Source: Adineta steineri
Taxonomy: Eukaryota > Rotifera > Eurotatoria > Adinetida > Adinetidae
Reading direction: 5' to 3'
DNA length: 64,000 nucleotides
Assembly: GCA_905250115.1 (NCBI GenBank)
Contig: CAJNOI010000085.1
Coordinates: forward strand, 125,679-189,678
Both the position numbers and the translations under genes were made by a program. Positions 53,694 to 64,000 of this stretch are shown here, piece by piece. Every line of letters starts with the position of its first letter. Position 1 is the first letter of the stretch. The notes beneath the pieces are model-generated. The model saw only the letters and a list, made by a program, of their open reading frames with translations, was not told the DNA's origin and did not search any database.

Positions 53694-55708
53694 GAAGAAA
53701 ACTGACTATATCATTGTTGTTAACTGAATATTGTCAAACGAATGGGTAATATTCCTTTAAAAAATAGTATATTAATGAACATCACTACCCATTATCCTTG
53801 AACATCTACAATACGAAGAATGTTAAATAAGTTTTCTTTTTCTTTCAATCGATCGTCTTCCACTTCTGTTTTCAAAATAACGGAAATTGTCATTTATAAC
53901 AGATGCATTAGATATGAAGATCTTTTTATTCTTAAGTGCTATCTTCTTATAGACTGGCGGTACTCAGATGCAACTAAAGTATTTAAATTGTTTTGGAATT
54001 ATCAAAGACGAAAAAAACGCACTGCGTTCGATGATTTGTACAATATGATATTTTTATCACACTCTGTAGTTTTAACAGTAAGAGTGTGGGTGTTGGTATG
54101 AGTGAAATACACCTATCCACATCCCAAATGCAATTAAATTCTAAAAGAAATAATTTATTTATTATTATGATCGTTATTGCCGATTTCTTTTGTCATAGTA
54201 TCTTATTGTAAATCTTCAATTTCAGAATATCTTTTATATTAGCACAGTCATCCACACCGTCAAGAAGAATATTTTATTGCTTTTTCAGTTGTTTAATATG
54301 AGAGAAGACAAGATAAAATCCAATACCAATTAACATATGATGTGTCAAATATTGCATTCATAACAAAAGTAATGATTAGAAGATTTCTCATAATCTAATA
54401 AAATTCTCAATTATCATCAGCTCTATGTTTTGATAATATAATTGTTTGTCAGATGAAAAATAATATAGAATTGCTTTCAGCTTTTTTCGAATGCATAACA
54501 TTCTTAACGGTGTGGGTGTGGGCTAAGATAAATATAATACCCCCCACGCCAGTCCCGACTGCTCGTTAATGTGCATTATAAAGCCACTTTACACAAACAC
54601 TTCAGTTTGAAATGTCCTCCAGATATACTGAGGAAAGATCTATGAGCAGTGCATTTTAAACATCTCATATTGCATAAACTTCGTCTAGTGCTCGGTGAAA
54701 GATCTTATATTCTATACGGTTTACCTCAAGACTAGCCTCAAATGATCGAACTATCATATCGTATCATAACCACGTCGGCGACACAAATTGTTTTCGACTG
54801 GTGCATTTAACGTAACTACGAAAAACAATGCATAAGCATAGACATATATAAAATAGTTTTATTCGATTAGCTTCACAGTGAAGTCGACGAAAGGCAGAAC
54901 TATTTTTCTCCATGAAGAAGACTCCTCATACTTACAATTCAACCTCGAAAAATTTCAGAAAACTAATGATACATTCAGATTCCTCATCTCCAAAACTTTT
55001 CGAATTACAATGACGAAGAAAAAGTTGATCTGTGTACAGTTTTATCTTCATATTTTAACGATGCTTCTCTATAGATATTCTGCACTAATCAGTTTGACTT
55101 TTTTCGAGTGGCTCGAATAAATCAGTTTGAGACTAACAACGAGATAATTACTAATCCCAAAGAAATATTAAATAGAAATTGTCTTACTTTTTTATTTTTT
55201 TTCGTTAAAACACATATTCTTATAAAAAATATTGTTTACCACATCCTCATTCTCATTAGTTCGTACATTTGATATGATTGTAGATTGTCTCTTAGATTAT
55301 TTGTTGTTGTTATTAACAAATATATTCATCTATGTCATTGATGAACTTACCTCAAAGTCTTTTCGTAAGTGAAATATACCAATCATCAAACATTCTAAAT
55401 TCGATGAATATTATCAAAACAATTAAATATTATGAAAAACGACACTGTAAAACTAAGAGAACATTTGAAAGGATAATTAAAGTTATCGTATCAGTTGGAA
55501 CTTTTATTAATTATAATAAACTAATCGACAAGAGTAAGAAAAACAAAGATATTTATTTTTATTTGGATTCGAATATTAAACTGTGTTATAATTCACTAAG
55601 AGTATGAAAGGAAACAGTTCGGGGACGTCATAAGCTGACAGTATTTCTAGCTAAAATATTGTTTGAAATTTGAATTACTTGTAAGAAAGAGAGTAAGACA
55701 ACTGAAAG
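53694..55708. other. subtelomeric non-coding sequence
   Basis: No gene supported. It contains isolated telomere-like motifs at 54084-54094 (gagtgtgggtg) and 54509-54522 (ggtgtgggtgtggg). Short open frames here lack family resemblance. Confidence 0.5.
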
Positions 55709-58700
55709 TTAATTTGTTCCAAATAATTCATATAATTCTGCACTATTTAAAGCAATATTATTATAATCATATCCACCAGTAACTAATATTTTTCCATTTG
55801 ATAATACAGATGCTGTGTGCCCATATCGTATACTATTCATGTTACCAGTAGTCGTCCAAGTACTGGTTGATGGATCATACAGCTCGGCACTATTTAAAGC
55901 ATCACCACTCCTACTCCCACCAGTAACTAATACTTTTCCATTTGACAATACAGATGCTGCGTGCCATCGTCGTACATTATTCATGTTGCTAGTAGTCGTC
56001 CAAGTACTTGTTGGTGGATCATACAGCTCAGCACTATTTAAAATAATATTCCTGGAGCCCATTCCACCAGTAACTAATACTTTTCCATTTGATAAGACAG
56101 ATGCTGTGTGCCATCGTCGTGCATTACTCATGTTACCAGTAGTCGTCCAAGTACTTGTTGATAGGTCATACAATTCAGCACTATTTAAAGAACCATTACC
56201 ATTGTTTCCACCAGTAACTAATATTTTTCCATTTGATAATACAGATGCTGTGTGAACAGATCGTACATTATTCATGTTACTAGTAGTCGTCCAAGTACCT
56301 GTTGATGGATCATACAGCTCAGCACTACTTAAATAACCATTACCATGTCCACCAGTAACTAATACTTTTCCATTTGATAAGACAGAGGCTGTGTGTGCAT
56401 ATCGAGCATTATTCATATTACCAGTAGTTGTCCAAGTACCTGTTGATGGATCGTACAGCTCAGCAATATTTAAAATAATATTATTAATGCCTTGTCCACC
56501 AATAACTAATATTTTTCCATTTGATAATACAGATGCTGTGTGCAAATATCGTGCATTATTCATTTTACTAGTAGCTATCCAAGTACTTGTTGATAGGTCA
56601 TACAATTCAGCACTATTTAAAGCAATATTATCAATGCCTTCTCCACCAATAACTAATATTTTTCCATTTGATAATATAGATGCTGTGTGAGCAGCTCGTC
56701 CATAAGTCATATTACCGGTAAAAGACCATTCTAGACAGAAACATTTGATTGTATTCATTCTCGAAAGACTGTCTCGTGTGGAACTCTTAAAATGATGAAA
56801 TCTTCTACGGAAAGTTTCATATGTTGTAAAATAAAAAAGGTTTTTTTACCTTTGGTACAAAGTTTTTCGAACTTTTTGGGGTAATATAAGAAGTCTAAAA
56901 TTTGTTATAAAAAATCGTTGTTAATACGGTACGAAAGTAAGTTTCGCATTCTTAATAAAGAATCGTATGGGAGGATAACGTATGAAACAGGTTTGTATTT
57001 TATACTTATCGTTACAATATTTATAAGAATTAATGCACTTTTCATTATAAACAACTTCTATTGATGATAGCCACTTAGTGAAGCGTCCTAGGTAAAGGAA
57101 AAGCGGCTAGGTTCGCGAAAAGGGGGTGATCGAAAATCACCATTTTTAACACACGCTAGAAATGTCATAATACGAAAGTCCTTGTCACCTAGATCACGAA
57201 TCTGACATCCGTTTGTCTGGATCTGATCCTTTTTTTTTTACCAATTTCCATAGGGGAGTATCTGAGTCTAATATAGGGTAGTTGTATGGGATGTCAAACA
57301 AATTATTCAGAAAATTTTCTGGGAAAATTTTCTTTTCCCTCAAACTTTGTAGAGCTTCTTCTGCTGATCATTTTCGTATAAGGAAGTTTTGAATTCTGTT
57401 GAGAAATAACGACACTATCGTCAAAATAAAAAACATGGTAAAATAGCTTAAAATCCCATTTTTTACCTTACAAAATATAGGAAAAAGTCGAGTTTCTAAT
57501 CTCGGACCGACTATATTTTCAAGAAATATGATATAGTAGGTTTTAAAGAGCACAGTTTTCTCTACAAGATCTCCTATGTCATATTTCTTGAGAATATAGC
57601 CGGTTCGAGATTAAAGACTCGACTTTTTTCTATATTTAATAAGAAAAAATGGGATTTAAACTATTTTACCGTATTTCACTATGTTTTTTATTTTGATGAT
57701 AGCGTCGTCATTTCTCAATAGAATTCAAAACTTCCTTATACGAAAATGATCAGCGAAAAAACCTCTACAAAGTTTGGGGGAAGAGAAAATTTTCTGAATA
57801 CTTTACGTATTTGTGTTTAGAACCCCATGGAACTACCCTATAAGACCTAGGTACCCCCCTACGGCAAACACGGCAAGAAAGCGATCAGATCTAGACAAAC
57901 GGATGTCAGATTCGTGATCTAGGTGACAAGGACTTTCGTATTATGACATTTCTAGCGTGTGTTAAAAATGGTGATTTTTCGATCACCCCCTTTCGACGAA
58001 TTTCCATAGCAAGATCAAAAGGGGACCTCCTTTCTTTTTTCGGTTCGTTTCTTACGAATTTTTGCAGTTGGAAACGGTGTCCAGATACGGCTGCGTTTAC
58101 AGCACCATTCCAGACTAAGAAATGCGATGATTTATCATGATCAAAGAATATAGACAGCATCCTATCGTGTCTGAAATCTGGATTTTGACTTATTCAGAGA
58201 GCAGAAGAATGAATCAAACGTGACGAACTAACTAATAAATAATATGCAAATACACCTATTTATATTTACACACGAAAGAGAGAGAAGGAGAATTGACAGG
58301 CATTTCAGCGCGCGACAGATATGCGTACGCTCCTTTGGGAGAAAATAATTTTTTTCTGTTTTCTTTATCTTAAAATTAGGGTATGTAGTGATATGAAACG
58401 AAGAAAAATGGTAGATTTCATTGCATCGATGTCAGCAAAACTACGTGAGCTTCGATCACGGTGAAAAATAGCGAATGCGGGGATTATTGTTTCTTTGTTT
58501 CTTCTTAAGATAACGATTGAATCACTCATGACAAGATCACTATTGTTTTAATGTAACTTTTAGTTAGATATAGAAAAGTGTTGGATGCAAAGCAACTATT
58601 GATATCAGTTTTAAAAGTCCCACTAAAGGGGATCCACCCTCTTTCCGGAGTTTCTGGAGAACGGCTCGGCAAATTTTTTTAAACTTTGAGGATATAGAGA

Positions 58701-61700
58701 TCTTGATACGTAGAACAAAAGTTGGCATAGACTCAAAATTGCCAGATGCTTCCTTCAAGGAGTTTTTGGAGATACAATGACCAAAACCCACCTGAAGTTT
58801 CCCCCTTTTATTCCTGAACGGCTTGACCTATCTGGCTCAAATCGTTTTTGGGTAACTGGGTCAGAATCGGGGTGCGTGTTTTTTTTTTCAAAACAATACC
58901 AAATACATACGTCAGGAGAAGCAAAATACTGAAGATCTTACTAGAAAACGTTTTTTCCGTGTTACGAGTTTTTCAAAGGCCATCAAATCTTTTCGGGACA
59001 GTATTTCGAAGAGAGAAAAAAACACGCACCCCAATTTAGATCTAGTTGCTACAACAAAGATTTGAGCCCAATCAGCCGAACCGTTTGGAGAAAAATTTTG
59101 CCTTTTTCGTTTTCTCTCTTTTTACTTTTGTTCAGATCGAATCACGATGGATTTTGTCGTAGCGCACGTTGAATGTGCATGGAAAGAGGTATTTTAGAGA
59201 ACTAATTTGTCTCATAGACAAGAGTTCAACGAACACAAATTGTATATCGACTCTTCAATGATTGTTCTGAGAACACGGAGACAGCAAAAATGATTATTTT
59301 CTATAAAGCTTTATCAACGGTTACCAAAGGTCAGCAATTCAAATCTAGGATCGATTTTAGTTAATTAATTATTAATATTTTGAGTAAAACTTGACCAAAC
59401 GCAATCAGAGGTGAAGAATTCAAATCTAGAGACGGTTTTAATTGTTCATATTTTGTAATAAGATTTGACCAAAACTAATCGGGTGTGTGGAATTGGGATC
59501 CAAAGTCAATTTAATTAATTAATTATATAGAAAAAGTCGGTACGGGTGGATGAGAGATGAATAGCACACCCTCACCCTGTTTTTGTCAGAATTCTCATTT
59601 AGGAAACAACAAGAAATATAAAAACACATTTGAAGTAGAAAGAACAAATTTTTATCAGTCCAACATGATTCATTGTGAAAGTCGTCACAGAACAGACGAA
59701 ATGTTAGCTGTGATTATCATCAATACTCTAACAAGGACCAATAATGTTTATTTCAACAAAAGAAATACGAAAAATGTGCCTTTAAAAATTTTCACTTTTT
59801 CCGGTATATTGGCTTGCCCACGTAACGCGACACTTCGCTGATTAAGTTCTGAAAATTTTTTTTTTCGAGTTAAATCGATTTGAATACACTGCTATGTGCA
59901 GTTTTTAACGCTGATTATGAATTTCACATTTATTTTGTGAAATAATCGGATTTTTCTGTCAAAGATCGGGTTTTAAACTTTTTAAAAATCATATTTTGAA
60001 TTTTTTAATAAGGAAATTTTGTCATATAATGTTACAAGACATACCATTCGATGCGCAATTTCATTCTCTACAAAACGGGTTATTTGATTTTGATTGTTGT
60101 AAACAAAGGTAACTCCTGGACACTTGTAGAGTTCCCAACTTGCTGGTCAGGATACAAGCTTTTGACATGAGTGTATCAATTTTGTTCTCGAATAGAAGAC
60201 TTAAATATACCGAGAGGACCAAGTGTTTAAAATATCAAATCATTCTGATCGTGTGAAGTACTTCAAAAAATGACTGGAAAAAAACTGTGTAACAGCGTTA
60301 CGAATAGGGATGTACCGAGCCCGAGCTCTGGCCGAGCCGTTCGGGCTCGAGCTCGGTCTCGGAAACCTCAGTTTCAAACATAAATACATCCAGCATTAAA
60401 TATTACCTATCTTGGTATGAATAATTTTAACTTTTGTTTTAAAAACATATTAATAGGAAAAACTCTGAAAACTGATTGTTTCCAGAGAGCTTGGTATAGC
60501 TAGAATGTGTAGATCCTTAGCTTTTTCCAAAGATCGAAAAATAGTTTGTTTTTATGACGATAAAATCTCAGTAAAGGACGTAAGATCCATTATCCAAACA
60601 TCCGTATGACCCTATTACTCGACTTCTATGCCTTATCTTTATCTATAAGTCTTGGTTTATCTCAACTTCGATGCATCTGAAATAGTTTATACTAGACGCA
60701 AAACTATCGAATAGCTTATATATAAATGACAGAAAGCTATTTTCATTTAAATGTCGCTGCAATAGAAGAAATGCAGCATACTGCAATAAATTTCAATTAT
60801 TAATCGTGGAAAGTATTTTTAAATAGTTTTTTTTGTACTTTGCATGACGAATATATTTTAAAACGAAGGCTTTTTATTTAATCGATTCAACTATTTAATG
60901 TATCTACGAATAAATCATCAAATAAATCTCGATTAGATAAAAGAATTTATTTAACATTTTAATCATGTATCTGCAGAAGTTCGATTCGATTCATATTAGC
61001 ACAAAAAATGTACGTAATTTCATATTGAAATGACAATTGAATAGTAAGTTTGATCTATGAGTTAAACAAATAGTATTACTATCTTTATAAAATTTATAAC
61101 AAATACTGCCTTATTATATGTTACATACACAACACAAGAAATAAAAATTAATCTCTGTAAAAACAGATTTGAGGAACACGTCCAGATTTAATATTAAGTT
61201 TGTAAACAGATCGAAATGATCATAAAACAAAGTCTAGTTATTAGTTATATTCAAAAATAGCATCAGTGATAATTTTCTATGGTCGATGAAGGATTCTATA
61301 GGTAAAGACTAAAAGAAATTCCGCTACTGAATATTACAAAGAATGAGGCCGAGACGGAAACTGGCCGTGATTGAGTCTTGATCAAAACTGAGACCGAGCC
61401 CGAGCCCGACTGAGCCCAGAGCTCTGACCGAGCCCCGGCCGAGCCCGAGCCCCGAGCGATGACCGAGCCAGAGCCCTGACCGAGCTCCAAGCCTAACTGA
61501 GCCCGAGAGGCTCGGGCTCGGTACATCCCTAATAACAGCGTTACGTTTGTTTTTTGGATTTTTCACACAAATAGAAATAGTTAAAAGAAAACTTTTTTGG
61601 TTTTGAAAAGCCCGTTCAAAGCTCTACAAAACTGGCTCTAGGAGCATTTAATTTGTACAAAATATGTCGCAAGAAATTAGAGTTTTGCCGGTAGTGCCGA

Positions 61701-63503
61701 AGAAAAAGGGTTTTTTTATGTAACAGTGTTATGCGACAATATAACTTTTCTAGATGTCCGATAGAGTCTTGCACGGGTGCACTTTTTTGCACCCGAAACC
61801 GAACCGGCAATTTTTTTTACGTCCGGGCCCGGCCCGACCCGGTTAGTAATGCACCCGGACTCGAACCGGACCCGGATTGTAACACCCGGACCCGAACCGA
61901 ACCGGACCGGTATCACTCATAATTTTGAAAATGTTATAACATTTCCAAATCTTGGGTATTCGTAAAAGACGCGAAGACCCATGAAGATTCCCAAATCGAA
62001 AACTGATATCAGTACTGAATAGAGCTCTGTGAGCTGACTCTACGAAGATCCACGGAGACCCAAAATAGTTGAAAATAAAAATAATTTTCTGGTACACATT
62101 GATTTTTTAAATCTACGAAGACCTACGAAGCCCCGCGATGAGCCATATTTTTCGCTGGTTAGGTAGAGCTACTCGAGTTATATACACCCTGAAAATTTTA
62201 GCTTTCTGTGTTCTTCCTGAAAGAAAATAGCAAGGACCATACCTTCTCAGTTACCAAAAGTTACACTAACACGAATAACCCTTCATAATAGAGAAAATGT
62301 GGTCCTTGGTATTTTCTTTCAGGAAGCATATAGAAAGCTAAAACTTTCAGGGTGTATATAGCTTGAGTAGCTCTACCTAACCAGCGAAAAATATGGCTCA
62401 TCGTGGGTCTTCGTAGGTCTTCGTAGATTTAAAAAATCAATGTGTACCAGAAAATTATTTTTATTTTCAACTATTTTGGGTCTCCGTGAATCTTCGTAGA
62501 GTCAGCTCACAGAGCTCTATTCAGTAGTGATATCAGTTTTCGATTTGGGAATCTTCGTGGGTCTTCGCGTCTTTTACAGATATCCCAAAAAGATCTATAC
62601 AAATAAGTTCAATTCTCTTCTTTATGAAATATTTTGATGAACAATAAGCTGATAAATCATTATTGAATTTATTTTGACTCCTTCTTTTCTATATAGTGAT
62701 ATCACTAGATTATAAAGTTCCAAATTCGATGATATCACTAGTTACCGGTCCCGGTCCGGGTAAGCAATTGTGCCCGGGACCCGAACCGAATTTCCTTTTC
62801 ATATCCGGCACCCGAACCGACCCGACAGATTTTCACCCGAACCCAGGTCCGGGTCCGGGCGGGTGCCGGGTACCCGGCCGGTTTGCAGGACTCTAATGTC
62901 CGAAGCTTCAGCAAAAAAATATCATTTTTCTAGGAGTTCGATAAGCTGCATCGAATGGCGTTTGAATGAACTTTCTAGCGAATAAACTTTTCGAGATAAT
63001 TGAAGAAGAGTGTGTCAAAAACGTAACAGCGTTACGTTTGGACAAGCCGATATACGCTTTCGAAATTCAGCATTTTTGGCATTATACGATTTGGCAGAGT
63101 TCTAATTTTCACAGCACGGATAGAGGACATTTTGATGCACCTTTAGATATGAACATAAAAACAACAAAGAAAAAATTTGGTTCGGGAAAGGAGGGGCGTC
63201 CCCTTAAAGAGACCGGAAAACGTTACTCTGATGCTTACCTGACTGCTGAGTTGTGACCATAGTTGTTGTTGTTGTTGTTGTTGTTGTTGATGTTGACGGT
63301 AATATCGCGGTACTGATGACAGTCGTAGTTTCTGACTTTTTTGGGGCCAGAATGACAAATTTTAGGAGCAGAGAGAGCGTCACTGCCAAAATTGCCACAA
63401 CGATAAAAGATACACAGATGATCTTAACCGATCGATGATGCCACCATTTGTGTGGTCGATTATTTTCCATGGCAAACTTACTGTAACCTTGGTTTTCATC
63501 CAT
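55709..63503 (-). CDS. membrane-anchored seven-blade kelch protein with a 6.5 kb transposon-filled intron (428 aa)
   Basis: Exon 1 (63503-63239) encodes a short cytoplasmic start, one transmembrane helix (~26-52, VKIICVSFIVVAILAVTLSL) and a Thr-rich stalk, ending at donor G|GTAAGC. Exon 2 (56730-55709) begins after acceptor TTTCTGTCTAG. Phase 1 meets phase 1 and gives QQSEWSFTGNM with no frame break. Exon 2 holds seven units of ~48 residues with the pattern ARxxHTASVLSNGKxLVTGG ... LNSAELYDPSTxTWTTT, a seven-blade beta-propeller facing outside the cell (type II topology). Units are also near-repeats in DNA. The unit wording resembles bacterial kelch proteins. The intron (56731-63238) is ~100 times the usual length here. 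Exon linkage is inferred from phase and splice sites; two separate gene pieces remain possible. Confidence 0.78.
57116..57995. mobile_element. large foldback element, arms ~425 bp
   Basis: Left arm starts cgaaaagggggtgatcg; right arm ends cgatcaccccctttcg. The arms match over most of 57116-57540 versus 57572-57995 with scattered mismatches and a few indels. Only ~30 bases of loop separate them (57541-57571). No coding frame is present. Palindrome structure is seen directly; transposon identity is inferred. Confidence 0.85.
58815..59090. mobile_element. small inverted-repeat element
   Basis: Left arm runs from cctgaacggcttgac through ggctcaaatc to ggggtgcgtgtttttt. The right arm repeats it in reverse complement (aaaaaacacgcacccc ... 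gatttgagcc ... ccgaaccgtttgg). Arms are ~75 bases, imperfect, with ~130 bases between. Confidence 0.7.
60303..61533. mobile_element. TIR element with GAGCCC-rich ends
   Basis: Ends are tagggatgtaccgagcccga and, in reverse complement, tagggatgtaccgagcccga, perfect over about 20 bases. Subterminal tandem GAGCCC/GAGCTC-type runs make the ends GC-rich, while the interior is AT-rich and non-coding. The direct repeat aacagcgttacg lies on both sides (60291-60302 and 61534-61545). TAGGGATG ends recall hAT elements, but a 12-base flanking repeat is longer than the hAT norm of 8. Confidence 0.75.
61762..62895. mobile_element. hAT-like non-autonomous element with perfect 8-bp target duplication
   Basis: Ends TAGAGTCTTGCA and, in reverse complement, TAGAGTCCTGCA are flanked on both sides by ATGTCCGA (61754-61761 and 62896-62903), an exact 8-bp target site duplication. 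Subterminal DNA is rich in ACCCGAACCG-type units on both ends. The interior is one long palindrome and no transposase is present. The 8-bp duplication is characteristic of the hAT superfamily. Confidence 0.85.
61953..62588. repeat. ~300-bp-arm palindrome inside the hAT-like element
   Basis: Left arm from gtaaaagacgcgaagaccca to ctgaaagaaaatagcaagga; the right arm mirrors it from tccttggtattttctttcag to gggtcttcgcgtcttttac. The unpaired loop at about 62244-62310 is ~65 bases. Arms are highly similar, so the transcript or single strand would form a near-complete hairpin. Confidence 0.88.
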
Positions 63504-63682
63504 ACTAAATTGTTTCAAAAGGTAAAATAGAAAAGAATGAGTTATTATTCGAAACTACTTTATATTTGTATATTATATATATACGAAGAACAAAAGATAA
63601 GTAATATTATCTCCAACGCAAAAAGGTATGGCTATAGTCTTGCATTTATCTAAAGCAAATATTATACGTGAGCACGATAGAA

Positions 63683-64000
63683 GGTGTGGGTTTGAGTGTG
63701 GGTGTGGGTGGGGTGGGTGTGGGTGGGGTGGGTGTGGGTGTGGGTGTGGGTGTGGGTGTGGGTGTGATCGATGAAGGAGATAATGCCCACACCCACTCCC
63801 ACACCCTTCTCTGAAGGGAACTCCAAATGTCGTTAGGAGGGTGGTGGTTGAGCTCCATCTTCCTCCCCTAGTTTCGCCACTGCTTAGGGTGAGGGTGTGG
63901 GTGTGGGTGTGGGTGGGGTGTGTGGGTGTGGGTGTGGGTGTGGGTGTGGGTGTCGGTGTGGGTGTGGGTGTGGGTGTGGGTGTGGGTGAGTGTGGGTGTG
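63683..64000. repeat. interstitial/terminal telomeric tracts in mixed orientation
   Basis: G-rich (TGTGGG)n with GGGGTGGG variants at 63683-63766, a short C-rich tract at 63786-63807, then ~120 bases of unique sequence (tagtttcgccactgcttaggg) and a G-rich array from 63885 to the window end. The junction gcttagggtg also borders the array at 52.1 kb. The kelch start lies only ~180 bases from these tracts. Confidence 0.9.

Larger units (their letters stand above)
59803..63055. mobile_element. outer TIR element carrying two nested insertions
   Basis: Left end ggtatattggcttgcccacg with gtaacgc; right end in reverse complement gtatatcggcttgtccaaac with gtaacgc. These ~27-base imperfect inverted repeats enclose two further elements (60303-61533 and 61762-62895). 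The remaining ~0.9 kb shows no transposase, so it is non-autonomous or decayed. Confidence 0.6.

Noticed and set aside
61296-61566. Gly/Ser/Arg-rich frames in the GC-rich transposon ends
   Set aside because: They are translations of the tandem GAGCCC units, which explains their composition; no start or splice support.
63253-63438. Plus-strand frame rich in Val (VVVVVVVVDVD)
   Set aside because: It is the antisense of the Thr-rich stalk of the kelch protein.
63646-63858. Frame with (PT)n at the right end
   Set aside because: It is translated telomeric repeat.

Overview
The window looks like a piece of a bdelloid rotifer genome. It is AT-rich animal sequence in which almost every gene is split by introns of about 50-70 bases. 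It carries tracts of TGTGGG, the bdelloid telomere repeat, and it mixes ordinary animal genes with genes that look bacterial. Exon models were built by eye from GT/AG splice sites. Each full-length model closes as an exact multiple of three, which supports the junctions.

Left and centre (1-51 kb) are a gene-bearing arm: the 3' part of an A1CF/RBM47-type RNA-binding protein (+); a myosin light chain kinase with two alternative first exons (+); a secreted amidase-signature hydrolase (-) and a broken duplicate of its 3' end; mitochondrial AGXT2 aminotransferase (-); an unknown single-pass membrane protein (-); an 88-residue membrane protein (+); a Go-type G-protein alpha subunit lacking the usual C-terminal cysteine (-); an ankyrin-type protein (-); LASP (LIM, nebulin-like, SH3) (-); nucleoporin NUP93 (+); an ArsB/Lsi2-like anion permease (+); a secreted cysteine-containing protein (+); an intronless peptidoglycan amidase of bacterial type (-); a nuclear receptor (+); and a decayed sirtuin fragment (-). 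Long non-coding stretches separate some of these genes, the largest at 26.6-32.2 kb. A small hairpin-type repeat family has two copies inside introns and one between genes.

At 52.1-53.1 kb a G-rich TGTGGG array runs into an 872-base gap and a C-rich array emerges on the other side. This is the head-to-head arrangement expected where two chromosome ends have been joined, either by the assembler or by real fusion.

The right end (53.1-64 kb) is a segment bounded by telomeric arrays pointing outwards at both ends. Its one clear gene is a membrane-anchored seven-blade kelch protein (-) whose two exons match in phase across an intron of about 6.5 kb. That intron is packed with inverted-repeat and nested TIR elements, one of them with a perfect 8-bp target duplication. 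Short telomere-like tracts are scattered through the segment. The combination of transposons, telomere repeats, gene fragments and bacterial-type genes matches known bdelloid subtelomeres.
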